Translations under genes and position numbers: made by a program
Source: Oscillospiraceae bacterium
Lineage (GTDB): Bacteria; Bacillota; Clostridia; Oscillospirales; Oscillospiraceae
DNA length: 31,326 bases
Reading direction: 5' to 3'
Assembly: GCA_029067025.1 (NCBI GenBank)
Contig: JAIEFH010000065.1
Coordinates: 1-31,326, forward strand
The notes under the pieces: generated by a model
The model's database searches: none
What the model saw: the letters and a program-made list of their open reading frames with translations, nothing else
What the model was told of the DNA's origin: nothing
Shown here: positions 1 through 9,014 of the stretch, one piece after another
Position numbering within the stretch: position 1 is the first letter of the stretch
Layout of the letters: each line of letters opens with the position of its first letter

Positions 1-525
1 CTTGCCCCGCCGTCCGGCGTGGAGCCCGTCCCGCCCCATCTGGAGCAGGCCCAGGAAGGCCAGCAGCGCCCCCACCGCCGTGGCGATGGTGAGCACCCCG
101 TTGTTGCTGGGGGGCTGAACCTTGGCGGCTATGGCGGCCCGATATGCCTGCCACTGGCCGATCCCCGTTTTCAGCAAAAGGGGAACCGATGCCACCGTCA
201 CAAACGCCGCCACCACCACCAGGATGGGGTACACCGGATCCCCGGCGTCCAGAAACACCATGTCCCACCGGTGGGCCTGGCCCACTGTCCAGGGCCGCTT
301 GGACACCGGCTGGTAGGTGGTCAGGATCAAGAACCACGCCGCGGCCATCACCAGCAGGCACGCCAGGGTCACGCTGGCCGGAGCCATGGGAATGGACAGG
401 CCGGTATCCGGTTCAAAGGCGGAGGCAAGCTGCCATTTCCGCAGGGCGGCGGCGGTAAGGGACGCCGCCAGGGTGCAGATGAGCCAGGGCGCCCGCCCGG
501 AAACGCTTTTCTTCATCATGTTCAT
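1..525 (-). CDS. Partial multi-pass membrane protein, unknown function
   Basis: Open reading frame of 175 codons that starts with ATG at 525 and runs off the left window edge without a stop, so the C-terminus is missing. It begins 3 nt after the lepB stop, with a purine-rich stretch (AAGGGG) in the end of lepB as its likely ribosome binding site, so it is the last visible gene of the minus-strand unit. At least four hydrophobic segments are visible, around residues 14-27, 45-66, 97-118 and 145-165, separated by short charged loops (for example YQPVSKRPWTVGQAHRW). I do not recognise the family. Its position after the signal peptidase suggests nothing firm about its job; an integral membrane protein is all that can be claimed. 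Confidence 0.7.
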   Translation of the reverse strand, partial: MNMMKKSVSGRAPWLICTLAASLTAAALRKWQLASAFEPDTGLSIPMAPASVTLACLLVMAAAWFLILTTYQPVSKRPWTVGQAHRWDMVFLDAGDPVYPILVVVAAFVTVASVPLLLKTGIGQWQAYRAAIAAKVQPPSNNGVLTIATAVGALLAFLGLLQMGRDGLHAGRRGK

Positions 526-528
526 GGT

Positions 529-1170
529 TCACAGCCCCTTCCAGTGGTGGAACGGGAACAGCACCACCAGCCCGTGCCCGATGACACACCGCGTGTCCAC
601 CAGGCCAATGTCGGGATAGCGGCTGTCCGCAGAGTTGTTGCGGTTGTCCCCCATGACAAAGATGTATCCCTCCGGCACGGTCACATGGTTGATTCCCTCG
701 CCATAGTGGGGGACAAACATCTGCTCCTTGATATAGTCTTCCTCCAGGGCTACGCCGTCCACGTAGACGGCGTTGGCGTCGTAATCCACGTCCACCTGCT
801 GGCCCGCGGTGGCGATGACCCGCTTGACGATGGAGTCCTCCTGGTAGTTCTCCTGGGTGAGCACCACCACGTCCCCCTGCTTGGGGGTATAACCCACCGA
901 CCACACCAGGATCAAGTCCCCGCCGAACAGGGTATTCTCCATGGACGGGCCGCTGACCACGATGATCCGCGCCACGAAGGTGAACAGCATCACGAACGCA
1001 CCCATCATAATCACCAGGATCCGCATATTCAAATACAGATCCCGCCCGTCGGACGCCTCCCGGCGCAGCTTCGCCCCGGACTGCTCTCCGCCCTCCTCCG
1101 AGGGGGTCTGCCCGGGCTGGAGTTCCTCCGGGTTCTGTCCTTCTTCCACTTTAGTTTCCCGATTTTCCAT
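529..1170 (-). CDS. lepB: Signal peptidase I
   Basis: Serine/lysine-dyad membrane protease (S26 family) that removes signal peptides from exported proteins on the outer face of the membrane. The 213-aa protein has a charged cytosolic N-terminus of about 48 residues, one membrane segment (about 50-72), then the family boxes: SGPSMENTL with catalytic Ser76, IVKRVIA with catalytic Lys116, and GDNRNNSADSR at 174-184. One N-terminal membrane segment is typical of the Gram-positive SipS type. The acidic, Pro/Gln-rich N-terminal tail of about 45 residues is longer than the minimal form. It starts 4 nt after the ftsH stop, so it is probably co-transcribed; the ribosome binding site is weak. Confidence 0.95.
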   Translation of the reverse strand: MENRETKVEEGQNPEELQPGQTPSEEGGEQSGAKLRREASDGRDLYLNMRILVIMMGAFVMLFTFVARIIVVSGPSMENTLFGGDLILVWSVGYTPKQGDVVVLTQENYQEDSIVKRVIATAGQQVDVDYDANAVYVDGVALEEDYIKEQMFVPHYGEGINHVTVPEGYIFVMGDNRNNSADSRYPDIGLVDTRCVIGHGLVVLFPFHHWKGL

Positions 1171-1174
1171 TTGC

Positions 1175-3034
1175 TCAGCTCTCCATCTCGTCCGCGGCCC
1201 TCAGTGCCGCCGGGTCGTCATATACCATCTGGAACTGGCGCGCGTCCATGGTCTCATGCTCCAGCAGGAATTGGGCCACCAGCTCCAGCTTGTCCCGATC
1301 CCGCTCCAGGATCTCCCTGCATCTGGCGTAAGCCCCGTCCAGCAGGGCCTTGACCTCCTCGTCGATGAGGGCGGCGGTCTGCTCGGAGTAGGGCTTGGCC
1401 TGGGCCATTGACCGGCCGATGAACACCTCGTCGTGGCCGGTGGTAAAGGTGGCGTGGCCCAGCTTTTCGCTCATGCCGTATTTGGTCACCATGTCCCGGG
1501 CGATGGCGGTGGCCCGCTGCAAATCGCTCACCGCCCCGGTACACACAAAGCCCAGGGCCGTCTCCTCGGCGCACCGTCCGCCCAGCAGGGTGGACAGGGT
1601 CTCCACCAGCCGCTGCCGGGTGACGTGGTCCCGGTCCTCCTGGGGGCGGTTGATGGTCATGCCCGCCGCGTCCCCCCGGGGGACGATGGTGATCTGCTGC
1701 ACCGGGTCCTGGGTGGGCAGGGCGTGGCTGACCACGGCGTGGCCCGCCTCGTGATAGGCGGTGATGCGCTTATCCTCCTGGATCTTTACCCGGCTGCGCT
1801 TCTCCGGCCCGGCGATGACCTTGATGACGGACTCCTGCACGTCGGCCAGGGTAATAAAGGGCTGGTTTTTCCGGGCGGCCAGCAGGGCGGACTCGTTCAT
1901 CAGGTTTTCCAGGTCGGCGCCGGTAAAGCCGGTGGTCTCCCGGGCGATCTCCTTTAAATCCACATCCTCGGCCAGGGGCTTTTTCCGGGTGTGTACCCGC
2001 AGGATCTCCTCCCGGCCCTTCATGTCCGGCCTGCCCACGTACACCTGCCGGTCAAACCGGCCGGGGCGCATCAGGGCGGGGTCCAGAATGTCCTGCCGGT
2101 TGGTGGCGGCCAGCACGATGACCCCCTCGTTGGCGGCAAAGCCATCCATCTCCACCAGAAGCTGGTTCAGGGTCTGCTCCCGCTCGTCGTGTCCGCCGCC
2201 CAGGCCCGCGCCCCGCTGACGGCCCACGGCGTCGATCTCGTCGATGAACACGATGGCGGGGGACTCCTTCTTGGCCTGGTCGAATAGGTCACGGACGCGG
2301 GACGCACCCACACCCACGTACAGCTCCACAAAGTCGGAGCCGGAGATGGACAAAAACTTCACCCCGGCCTCCCCGGCCACGGCCTTTGCCAGCAGGGTCT
2401 TGCCGGTGCCCGGCGGGCCCACCAGCAGCACCCCCTTGGGGATGCGGGCCCCCAGGTCAATGAACTTCTGGGGTTCCTTGAGGAAGTCCACCAGCTCCCG
2501 GAGCTCCTGCTTCTCCTCCTCCGCCCCGGCCACATCGGCAAAGGTGACGGCGTTGTCCCCGCCGTCCACAACGCGGGCGCGGCCAAAGCGGCTCATGCCG
2601 CCCTGGCCTCCGCTCCCCTGAGACGCCTGCTGCCGGGCGCTGAGCAGCATCCACAGCAGCAGCACCAGCACGGCGGACACCGCGCAGGGCAGCAGCACAA
2701 TGAGCCAAAGGGGCATCTCGTACTTCTGCTCAAAGTCGTAGTATTTCAGCACACCCCGCTGGTACTGCTCCTCAAAGAGCGGCCCCAGCTCCCGGCGGAA
2801 CGCGTCCACATCCGCCAGGGCGTGGCGGTAGGTGGTGCCGTCCTTCAGTTCCATGGTCAGCACGCCGCTGTCGCTCACGGTGAAACGCGTCACCTGCTCC
2901 TGCTGGAAACAGGTAGTGACGGTGGAGTAGGACACATAGCCCTTCCTCCCACCGGCGAACACCGTCAGCCCCCACAGCAGGAGCAGCACCACGATCGTGT
3001 ATGGAATGATACTTCTGAATTTGTTCTGCTTCAA
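1175..3034 (-). CDS. ftsH: ATP-dependent zinc metalloprotease FtsH
   Basis: Membrane-anchored AAA+ protease that extracts and degrades misfolded membrane proteins and some regulators. In 619 aa the expected order is seen: membrane segment 1 (about 9-27), a short extracytoplasmic domain, membrane segment 2 (about 109-132), AAA+ module with Walker A GPPGTGKT (206-213), Walker B IVFIDEID (261-268) and the second region of homology ending in RPGRFDRQ (323-330), then the M41 zinc protease domain with HEAGH (428-432) and a third zinc ligand near Asp504. The start appears to be TTG at 3034, with AAAGGAG about 10 nt upstream; no in-frame ATG lies before the first membrane segment. A 110-nt gap separates it from hpt. 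The hpt-ftsH order is common in Firmicutes. Confidence 0.97.
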   Translation of the reverse strand: MKQNKFRSIIPYTIVVLLLLWGLTVFAGGRKGYVSYSTVTTCFQQEQVTRFTVSDSGVLTMELKDGTTYRHALADVDAFRRELGPLFEEQYQRGVLKYYDFEQKYEMPLWLIVLLPCAVSAVLVLLLWMLLSARQQASQGSGGQGGMSRFGRARVVDGGDNAVTFADVAGAEEEKQELRELVDFLKEPQKFIDLGARIPKGVLLVGPPGTGKTLLAKAVAGEAGVKFLSISGSDFVELYVGVGASRVRDLFDQAKKESPAIVFIDEIDAVGRQRGAGLGGGHDEREQTLNQLLVEMDGFAANEGVIVLAATNRQDILDPALMRPGRFDRQVYVGRPDMKGREEILRVHTRKKPLAEDVDLKEIARETTGFTGADLENLMNESALLAARKNQPFITLADVQESVIKVIAGPEKRSRVKIQEDKRITAYHEAGHAVVSHALPTQDPVQQITIVPRGDAAGMTINRPQEDRDHVTRQRLVETLSTLLGGRCAEETALGFVCTGAVSDLQRATAIARDMVTKYGMSEKLGHATFTTGHDEVFIGRSMAQAKPYSEQTAALIDEEVKALLDGAYARCREILERDRDKLELVAQFLLEHETMDARQFQMVYDDPAALRAADEMES

Positions 3035-3053
3035 AACGGTCGTTCTCCTTTGG

Positions 3054-3072
3054 GGGCGGCTTTTATCCGCCC
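3054..3072 (-). other. Small hairpin in the hpt-ftsH spacer
   Basis: GGGCGG and CCGCCC face each other around a 7-nt loop, just upstream of the ftsH Shine-Dalgarno on the minus strand. The 110-nt hpt-ftsH gap (3035-3144) holds nothing else I can name. No U-tract follows, so this is not a normal intrinsic terminator; it could be a processing or stability element. Confidence 0.3.
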
Positions 3073-3144
3073 GTTAATTGCCATTGTCACGCTTCGCACC
3101 CTCCGCGACGGCGTCTAAGCCGCCTGCTCCCAGGTGCTCAGCGC

Positions 3145-3687
3145 TTATTTTTCGTACACCGACGGCTTTACCACGCCCACATAGGGCAGATTGCGGTACT
3201 TCTCGTCATAATCCAGTCCGTAGCCCACGATGAAGGCGTCGGGGATGGTGAAGCCCACATAGTCGGCGGTGATGGGCTTGGTGCGGCGCTCCGGCTTATC
3301 CATCAGGGTGCAGATGCGGATGGAGGCGGGCTTCCGGGCCCGGAGCACATCCATCAGGTAGTACAGGGTGTTGCCCGAGTCCAGAATGTCCTCCACGATG
3401 ATGAGGTCGCGGCCCTCAATGGAGTCGGACAGATCCTTTTTGATCTCCACCTGGCCGGAGCTGACGGTGCCCGCCCCGTAGGAGGACACCACCATGAAGT
3501 CCACCGTCACGTCCAGGTTGATGGAACGGGTCAGATCGGCCATGAAAATATAGGATCCCCGCAGAACGGACACCAGCATGGGCATCCGCCCGGCGTAGTC
3601 CGCGGTAATCTGCCCGCCAAGCTCTTTTACCCGCTGGCGAAGCTCTTCCTCGGTGTACAGAATCTGCTCGATGTCGCGATGGATCAT
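3145..3687 (-). CDS. hpt: Hypoxanthine phosphoribosyltransferase
   Basis: Purine salvage enzyme that joins hypoxanthine or guanine to PRPP to give IMP or GMP. The 180-aa length is normal for the family. The PRPP-binding loop is clear (IIVEDILDSGNTL, 97-109), as are the N-terminal LRGSYIF loop (42-48), the flexible-loop serine-tyrosine pair (VSSYG, 67-71) and the C-terminal VGYGLDYDEKYRNLPYVG (154-171) that contacts the base. The ATG overlaps the tilS stop as ATGA, and an AGAGGAG ribosome binding site sits 8 nt upstream inside tilS. This is the classic tilS-hpt-ftsH arrangement of Firmicutes, which implies translational coupling. Confidence 0.97.
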   Translation of the reverse strand: MIHRDIEQILYTEEELRQRVKELGGQITADYAGRMPMLVSVLRGSYIFMADLTRSINLDVTVDFMVVSSYGAGTVSSGQVEIKKDLSDSIEGRDLIIVEDILDSGNTLYYLMDVLRARKPASIRICTLMDKPERRTKPITADYVGFTIPDAFIVGYGLDYDEKYRNLPYVGVVKPSVYEK

Positions 3688-5006
3688 AACTCATTCTCCT
3701 CTACTTTTAAAATGATATGCAGAGCGGGCGCGCCCGGCGCCGCCAGACAGACTTTTTCCGGGCCGAAGCCGCCCACAGCGGCCACCCGTTCCCCCTGCGC
3801 CAGCACGGGGACCAGCCCCCGCCGGAAAGCCGGAATTCGGCTTTCAATCATCAGCCGCTTTACGGTTTTTTCTGGCCGTTTGCCCAGGGTGATCCGATCC
3901 CCCTCCCGCCGGGGGCGGATGAGGTAAGGATCAGCTTTCAAATAGAACTCCCAGGGACTGATATACGCCTTTTCAGGGCATACCGCCGGATCGCACCGAA
4001 TGCTCCAATCCCCCCAGCGGTTCTCCCCTTCCGCCAGCTCCACGGACGGCGGCGGTTCAGGCTCCGGGCCGGCGGAAAACACCAGCAGATCGTACTGCCG
4101 CCGGACACTGCCGCCGGGCACGTCCAGCCGGGCGGAGGGGTCCTCCCCCCCGGCCAGCTCCAGGATAGCGTCCAGATGGACGGCCTCACCCCCCAGCCCC
4201 GCCTGTTCCAGCAGCGGGTTGCAGGCCCGCAGGGCCAACGGCCTGGGGGCGTCCGCCAGCACCCGGGCGGGGATGGCGGCCCCTTCTGGGATGTCCAGCC
4301 CCTGCTCCGCCAAACGCGCGGCCTGACGGGCCAACTCGTCCTCGTCCTCCCGCAGGCGGCGGGCGGCGGCGGCGATGTGAGCGGCGGCCTGTGGGTTCAG
4401 CTCCTCCAAAAGCGGGAGCAGTTGGTGCCGCACCTTGTTCCTGGTATACGTCAGATCGGTATTGGTCTCGTCCTCCACATGGGGGACGTTGTGTTCCTTT
4501 AAATAGGCTTCGATTTCCGCCCGGGTCACCGCCAGCATGGGCCGGACGATGTCCCCCCGGCGCTCGGGAATCCCCGTCAGGCCCTTCAGCCCGCAGCCCC
4601 GGATCAGGTTCATCAGCACCGTCTCGGCGTTGTCCCCTGCGTGGTGGCCGGTGGCGATGAGGGAAAGCCCCTCCTGCTGGGCGGTCTCCTCCAGAAAAGC
4701 GTACCGCAGCGCCCGGCCCGCCTCCTCCACGGACAGGCCCTCCCGCCGGGCGAAGCCTTCCACATCGGCATGGCCCACAGAGATGGGAACCTCCCGCTTT
4801 CCGCACCAGTCCCGGACGAAATCCTCGTCCCGCTGGGCGGTGGGGCGCAGGTGGTGGTTCAAATGGGCGGCGCAGACCGTCCAGCCGTATTTCTCCCTGC
4901 CTTCCAGCAGGCGGCACAGCAGATACATACTGTCCGCCCCGCCGGACAGGGCGCACAGCACCCCGGCCCCCGGGGGGATCAGGTCAAACCGGAAGGGTTC
5001 TCCCAT
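3684..5006 (-). CDS. tilS: tRNA(Ile)-lysidine synthase
   Basis: Modifies C34 of the tRNA(Ile) CAU anticodon to lysidine, so that the tRNA reads AUA and is charged with isoleucine. The chosen start (ATG at 5006, 1 nt after the dnaB stop) gives 440 aa beginning MGEPFRFDLI. A longer open frame extends upstream but lies over dnaB and is not real. The N-terminal PP-loop SGGADS is at 21-26, followed by the GHHAGDNAETVLMNLIRG ATP/tRNA-binding block. The C-terminal part (KADPYLIRPRREGDRI and onward to the KVCLAAP region) matches the TilS C-terminal domain. It overlaps hpt by 4 nt. Confidence 0.95.
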   Translation of the reverse strand: MGEPFRFDLIPPGAGVLCALSGGADSMYLLCRLLEGREKYGWTVCAAHLNHHLRPTAQRDEDFVRDWCGKREVPISVGHADVEGFARREGLSVEEAGRALRYAFLEETAQQEGLSLIATGHHAGDNAETVLMNLIRGCGLKGLTGIPERRGDIVRPMLAVTRAEIEAYLKEHNVPHVEDETNTDLTYTRNKVRHQLLPLLEELNPQAAAHIAAAARRLREDEDELARQAARLAEQGLDIPEGAAIPARVLADAPRPLALRACNPLLEQAGLGGEAVHLDAILELAGGEDPSARLDVPGGSVRRQYDLLVFSAGPEPEPPPSVELAEGENRWGDWSIRCDPAVCPEKAYISPWEFYLKADPYLIRPRREGDRITLGKRPEKTVKRLMIESRIPAFRRGLVPVLAQGERVAAVGGFGPEKVCLAAPGAPALHIILKVEENEL

Positions 5007-5007
5007 G

Positions 5008-6372
5008 CTACATATCCTCGTCGTCATATTGGTAGGCCAGGTTGCGGAAGGTGGTGAATTCCGGCCTCCACTCCAGCATGACGGTGCCCGTCTCGCCGTG
5101 GCGGTTTTTGGCCACGATGCACTCGGCCACATTGGGGTTCTCCGTGTCGTCCTCGTAGTAGCTCTCCCGGTAGAGGAAGAGCACGATGTCCGCGTCCTGC
5201 TCGATGGCGCCCGAGTCACGCAGGTCGGACAGCATGGGGCGGCGCTGGCCGGTGGAGCGGCTCTCATTGGCGCGGGAGAGCTGGGACAGGCAGATCACCG
5301 GCACGTTCAGCTCCTTGGCCATGAGCTTTAAGGAGCGGGACATATCGGACACGATCTGCTGCCGGTTGTCGCTGCTGCGGGTCGGCCCTCCGGCGGAGGT
5401 CATGAGCTGGAGGTAGTCCACGATCACCAGCCCCAAATCGTCGATGCGGCGGCACTTGGCGTTGATGTCCGCCACCGACAGGGAGGCGTCGTCATCAATA
5501 TACATTTTGGCTTGGCTGAGGGATGCCACCGCCATGGCCACCCGGCTCCACTCGTCCTCGCCGGCGATGCGCCCGGTGGACAGCTTTTTGTTGTCCATAA
5601 GGCACTCTGTGGACACCAGGCGCATACCCAGCTGGGCGCGGCTCATTTCCAGCGAGAACACTGCCACGCTCTTGCCCGAGTGCTTGGCCGCCTCCACGCC
5701 GATGTTCATGGCCAGGGACGACTTGCCCACGCCGGGGCGGGCGGCCAGGATGATGAGGTCGGAGTCGTTCAGGCCCGAGATGCGCCGATCCAGATCCACC
5801 AAGCCGGTGGAGATGCCGGGGAACTCGTCCCCCGCCGCCTGGCGCTCCTTGATGGCCTCCCAAACCTCATTCATCACCGAGGAGATGTGGCTCATCCCCC
5901 GGGCGGACTTGCCCTGGCGGATGGCGTAGATGCGCTGCTCGGCGGCCTCCAGGATCTGGGCTGCGGTGCCGTTCTCGGCCCGCACCATCTCCCCCAGCTC
6001 CCCGGCGGTCTCCCCCACCCGGCGCAGCACCGACTTGTCCGCCACGATGTCCACATACTCCATTACGTTGGCGGCGGTGGGGGTGATCTCCATGAGCTGG
6101 CGCAGATAGGGCACGGTGGCGGTCTCGTCGTACACCCCGGCCTGCTTCATCCGATCCACCACCGTCACCGGGTCGATGGTCTCAAACCGGCTGAACATGG
6201 TAAACAGCACCTGGAACAGCTCCCGGTTGGGCCGCATATAGAAGTCCTCGGGGCGCAGGCGCTCCATCACCGCGCTGACGCACCGCTCGTCGATGAGCAT
6301 GGAGCCCAGCACCGCCTGCTCCGCCATGACGGAGTGGGGCATCTGCAATTCGTTCAGTTCCTCGCCGGGCAT
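5008..6372 (-). CDS. dnaB: Replicative DNA helicase DnaB (DnaC in Bacillus)
   Basis: Hexameric 5'-3' helicase of the replication fork. The 454-aa protein has the N-terminal DnaB domain (about 10-110, starting at PHSVMAEQAVLGSML), a linker, and a RecA-like ATPase with Walker A ARPGVGKS (211-218), a Walker B region LVIVDYLQLM and the DnaB-typical LSQLSR and LRDSGAIEQDAD motifs. An AGGGAGGAG ribosome binding site precedes the ATG. No intein or insertion is visible. The gene ends in TAG, which shows that the host uses TAG as a normal stop; this matters for the broken genes in the 17.8-21.7 kb island. The neighbours rplI and gdpP match the Bacillus yybT-rplI-dnaC cluster. Confidence 0.97.
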   Translation of the reverse strand: MPGEELNELQMPHSVMAEQAVLGSMLIDERCVSAVMERLRPEDFYMRPNRELFQVLFTMFSRFETIDPVTVVDRMKQAGVYDETATVPYLRQLMEITPTAANVMEYVDIVADKSVLRRVGETAGELGEMVRAENGTAAQILEAAEQRIYAIRQGKSARGMSHISSVMNEVWEAIKERQAAGDEFPGISTGLVDLDRRISGLNDSDLIILAARPGVGKSSLAMNIGVEAAKHSGKSVAVFSLEMSRAQLGMRLVSTECLMDNKKLSTGRIAGEDEWSRVAMAVASLSQAKMYIDDDASLSVADINAKCRRIDDLGLVIVDYLQLMTSAGGPTRSSDNRQQIVSDMSRSLKLMAKELNVPVICLSQLSRANESRSTGQRRPMLSDLRDSGAIEQDADIVLFLYRESYYEDDTENPNVAECIVAKNRHGETGTVMLEWRPEFTTFRNLAYQYDDEDM

Positions 6373-6392
6373 TCAGTGCTCCTCCCTTCAAA

Positions 6393-6438
6393 GCGGCGTT
6401 GTCACGCCGCGAAGCGGCCAGGACGTTTCGGCCGCTTC
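6393..6438 (-). repeat. Two back-to-back hairpins in the rplI-dnaB spacer
   Basis: Two perfect inverted repeats sit end to end in the 76-nt gap: GCGGCGT/ACGCCGC (6393-6399 and 6404-6410, 4-nt loop) and GAAGCGGCC/GGCCGCTTC (6411-6419 and 6430-6438, 10-nt loop). Neither has a following T-run, so they are unlikely to be simple terminators. A role as RNA-processing or stability structures between two genes needed at very different levels is an inference. Confidence 0.55.
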
Positions 6439-6448
6439 TCCGCGCTTC

Positions 6449-6898
6449 TTACTTATCCTCAATCACCAGCAGATTAATGACTCCGGATACCTCGCTGCCC
6501 AGCTTGCACTTCACCTCAAACGTGCCGAAGGACTTGATGGGGTCGCTGAGCACGATCTTGCTCTTGTTCACGTCGATGCCGCACTGGGCCTTCAGCTCGT
6601 CGCTGATCTCCCGGCTGGTGATGGAGCCGAACAGCCGGCCGCCCTGGCCCGCCTTGGCCCGGATCTTCACCTGGCATCCCTTGAGCTGCTGGGCAGCCGC
6701 TTCGGCGGCTGCCTTCTCCTCGGCCAGACGGGCGGCCTTAGCCTTGTCCTGCATCTTCATGGTGTTGACGTTCTCGGCGGTGGCCTCCACCGCCAGCTTC
6801 CGGGGCAGGAGGAAGTTGCGGCCATAGCCGTCGGACACCTCCACCATCTGGCCCTTCTTGCCCTGGCCCTTCACGTCCTGCTGTAAAATGACTTTCAT
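6449..6898 (-). CDS. rplI: 50S ribosomal protein L9
   Basis: Large-subunit ribosomal protein with two small domains joined by a long helix. It has the usual length (149 aa). The N-terminal rRNA-binding domain is clear: MKVILQQDVKGQGKKGQMVE, followed by GYGRNFLLPRKLA. A charged, Ala-rich helix comes next (about 50-75), then the C-terminal domain with GRLFGSIT. A strong AGGAGG ribosome binding site lies 8 nt before the ATG. It sits between gdpP (48 nt upstream) and dnaB, as in Bacillus. Confidence 0.98.
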   Translation of the reverse strand: MKVILQQDVKGQGKKGQMVEVSDGYGRNFLLPRKLAVEATAENVNTMKMQDKAKAARLAEEKAAAEAAAQQLKGCQVKIRAKAGQGGRLFGSITSREISDELKAQCGIDVNKSKIVLSDPIKSFGTFEVKCKLGSEVSGVINLLVIEDK

Positions 6899-6945
6899 GA
6901 TTTGGTTACCTCCTATCAGATCCGGGCAGATGCCCGCCTCAAGAT

Positions 6946-8958
6946 TTAAGTTTCGTTCGGCTTTTCCTTGCCCTTGTCAAAGTAATTATCCAACGCGGCG
7001 TGGAGCTCGTCCAGCACCTGGTCCACCGTCTTGCCGGGGATCTGGGCCCCGGCGGCCCCGGCGTTGCCGCCGCCGCCCAGTGCCTCCACAATCACCTGCA
7101 CATTGGTGCTGCCGATGCTCCGGGCAGACACGATCACCCGCCCCTCGTCGTCTGGATACAGCACAAAGGATGCCCCGATGCCCGCGATGTTCAGCAGCTC
7201 GTCCGCCGCCTTGGCCGCAGTCACCCGGCCCACCGCGTGATCCGCCGCCGCGATGGCGATGTCCTCATGGTACATCCTGGCGTTCTGGATGATGCCGTAT
7301 TTGGCCACCGCGTCGGACAGGTTGGTCTGAAACAGCTTGCGCACCTCGCCGGTGTCGCCCCCCGCCCGGCGGAGCATGGCCGCCGCCTCAAAGGTGCGCC
7401 CCCCGGTGCGCATGGTGAAGTTCTTGGTGTCCAGCATCAGCCCCGCCATCAGGGCCTCCGCCTCTCCGGGCAGCAGGTCGCTGGACTCCATCAGATAGCC
7501 GATCAGCTCCGTCACCAGCTCGCTGGCGGAGGAGGCGTAGGGCTCGTGGAAATTGAGATCCGCCCCCTCGATGTAGGTGGCCGCCCTTCGGTGGTGGTCG
7601 ATGACCGCCACCTTGTTGCAGGAGTCCAGCAGCTCCCGGCTCTGCACCTGCTCGGGCCGGTTGGTGTCCACCACCACCAGCAGCGAGCGGGAGTCCGCCC
7701 GGAGCATGGCCTCCTGGCTGTCCAGAAACACGCCCTCGTACTGGGGCATTTTCGCCACCCGCTGGTAAAGGTCGTCGGCGGGGGTACTCACATGATCCCG
7801 GACGATATAGTGAGGCACGTTTCTCATTCGCGCGATGGCGCACACGCCCACCGCCGCGCCCACGGCGTCAAAATCGGGGGCCTTGTGGCCCATCACCATG
7901 ACGCAGGAGGCGTCCGCCACCAGTTCGCCCATGGCGGAGGCCATGACCCGGCTCTTCACCTTGGTGCGCCGCTCGGCCTCTTTGCTGCGCCCGCCGAAGA
8001 ACTCGAAGGTGAAGCGGTTCTTCACCACCGCCTGGTCGCCCCCACGGGACAGGGCCATCTCCACCGACAGGTTGGCAAAGCGGTACAGCTCCTCGAAGGT
8101 GTCCCCGTCCACCCCCACGCCGATGGAAACGGTGGCGGGGATGCCGGCGGGGTTGACCACCTCCCGCACGCTGTCCAGCAGGGAGAACTTGTCCTCTTTA
8201 TAATCGGCCAGATACTGCTCTTCAAACAAGAACAGGTAGCGGTCCCGATCCAGGCGGCAAAAGACGCCGTGGGTCTCCCCGGCCCAGCGGGACATCCGCT
8301 GGCTGATCTCGCTGAGCATGGCGGAGCGGATGTTCTCGTCCTGGCTCTTGATGGCGTCCTCGTAGTTGTCCAGCAGCAGCAGGGCCAGCACAGGCCGGGT
8401 GGCCTTATAGATGTCCCGGGTGTCGGCCAGGTCGGTGACGTCCAGCCAGTAGGTGGTGGCCAGCAGGCTCTCCTCCCTGCCCGCCGCGGGGCGGGCCATG
8501 TCGCCGAACACCTGGTAGCGCCGCCCGCCCAGCTCCACCTCCTGAGGACACTCGCTCTTGCCCTCCAGCAGCCAGCGGCTGTCGAAGTTGGGGGCCAGAT
8601 CGGCCAGCTTGGTGTCAAACATCCGCTCCTGATCCCCGGTGAGGCGCAGGAACTGGTCGTTGGACCACACCACCTCGTCGGTGTCCGGTCGGAACATCAC
8701 CATGGGCAGGGGGCAGTTGAGGGTGCTGTCCCGGGTGGCCTGATCCATGCTGTCCATCAGTTCCTTCAGGTACTGGTTCGCCTCCCGCTGCCTGCGGATG
8801 GTGGAGGCCACGTTGCCCAGGGCCAGCACCGCCACGATGACCAGCTCCGCTGCCGCCGCCTCCCGGTGTCCCAGCAGGGCGGTAACGCCGGCAAAGGCCA
8901 GCATCACGGCAAAGCACAGCCCAATGCGGGGAGCTGTCTGCTTCAGCTTTTGATACAC
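6946..8958 (-). CDS. gdpP: Cyclic-di-AMP phosphodiesterase GdpP (DHH family)
   Basis: Membrane enzyme that hydrolyses c-di-AMP to pApA. I chose the GTG start at 8958 (670 aa) because GAAAGAGGTGG lies 5 nt upstream. The in-frame ATG at 9000 (684 aa) would begin only about 8 nt after the predicted transcription start and has no ribosome binding site. Two membrane segments (about 11-29 and 36-52) are followed by a PAS-like domain (about 80-180), a degenerate GGDEF domain (SRGGDQAVV, 304-312) and a DHH/DHHA1 phosphodiesterase domain with GHKAPDFDAVG (357-367), VVVDTNRP (428-435) and VIDHHRR (452-458). The C-terminal GGGGNAGAAGAQ is the DHHA1 substrate loop. It is the first gene of the minus-strand unit. 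Confidence 0.95.
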   Translation of the reverse strand: MYQKLKQTAPRIGLCFAVMLAFAGVTALLGHREAAAAELVIVAVLALGNVASTIRRQREANQYLKELMDSMDQATRDSTLNCPLPMVMFRPDTDEVVWSNDQFLRLTGDQERMFDTKLADLAPNFDSRWLLEGKSECPQEVELGGRRYQVFGDMARPAAGREESLLATTYWLDVTDLADTRDIYKATRPVLALLLLDNYEDAIKSQDENIRSAMLSEISQRMSRWAGETHGVFCRLDRDRYLFLFEEQYLADYKEDKFSLLDSVREVVNPAGIPATVSIGVGVDGDTFEELYRFANLSVEMALSRGGDQAVVKNRFTFEFFGGRSKEAERRTKVKSRVMASAMGELVADASCVMVMGHKAPDFDAVGAAVGVCAIARMRNVPHYIVRDHVSTPADDLYQRVAKMPQYEGVFLDSQEAMLRADSRSLLVVVDTNRPEQVQSRELLDSCNKVAVIDHHRRAATYIEGADLNFHEPYASSASELVTELIGYLMESSDLLPGEAEALMAGLMLDTKNFTMRTGGRTFEAAAMLRRAGGDTGEVRKLFQTNLSDAVAKYGIIQNARMYHEDIAIAAADHAVGRVTAAKAADELLNIAGIGASFVLYPDDEGRVIVSARSIGSTNVQVIVEALGGGGNAGAAGAQIPGKTVDQVLDELHAALDNYFDKGKEKPNET

Positions 8959-9014
8959 CTCGTCCACCTCTTTCCGTCTGCCGTCCGGCAGGGAGCCCAT
9001 TCCATAGATAATAG

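Noticed and set aside
19..1353. Long plus-strand open frames opposite lepB and ftsH
   Set aside because: They are His/Gly/Pro-rich mirror frames of GC-rich genes with no ribosome binding sites or recognisable domains.
3684..5267. Upstream extension of tilS to 527 codons
   Set aside because: The extra 87 residues lie over dnaB in another frame and are Ala/Ser/Thr/Arg-rich; the ATG one base after the dnaB stop begins with natural TilS sequence.
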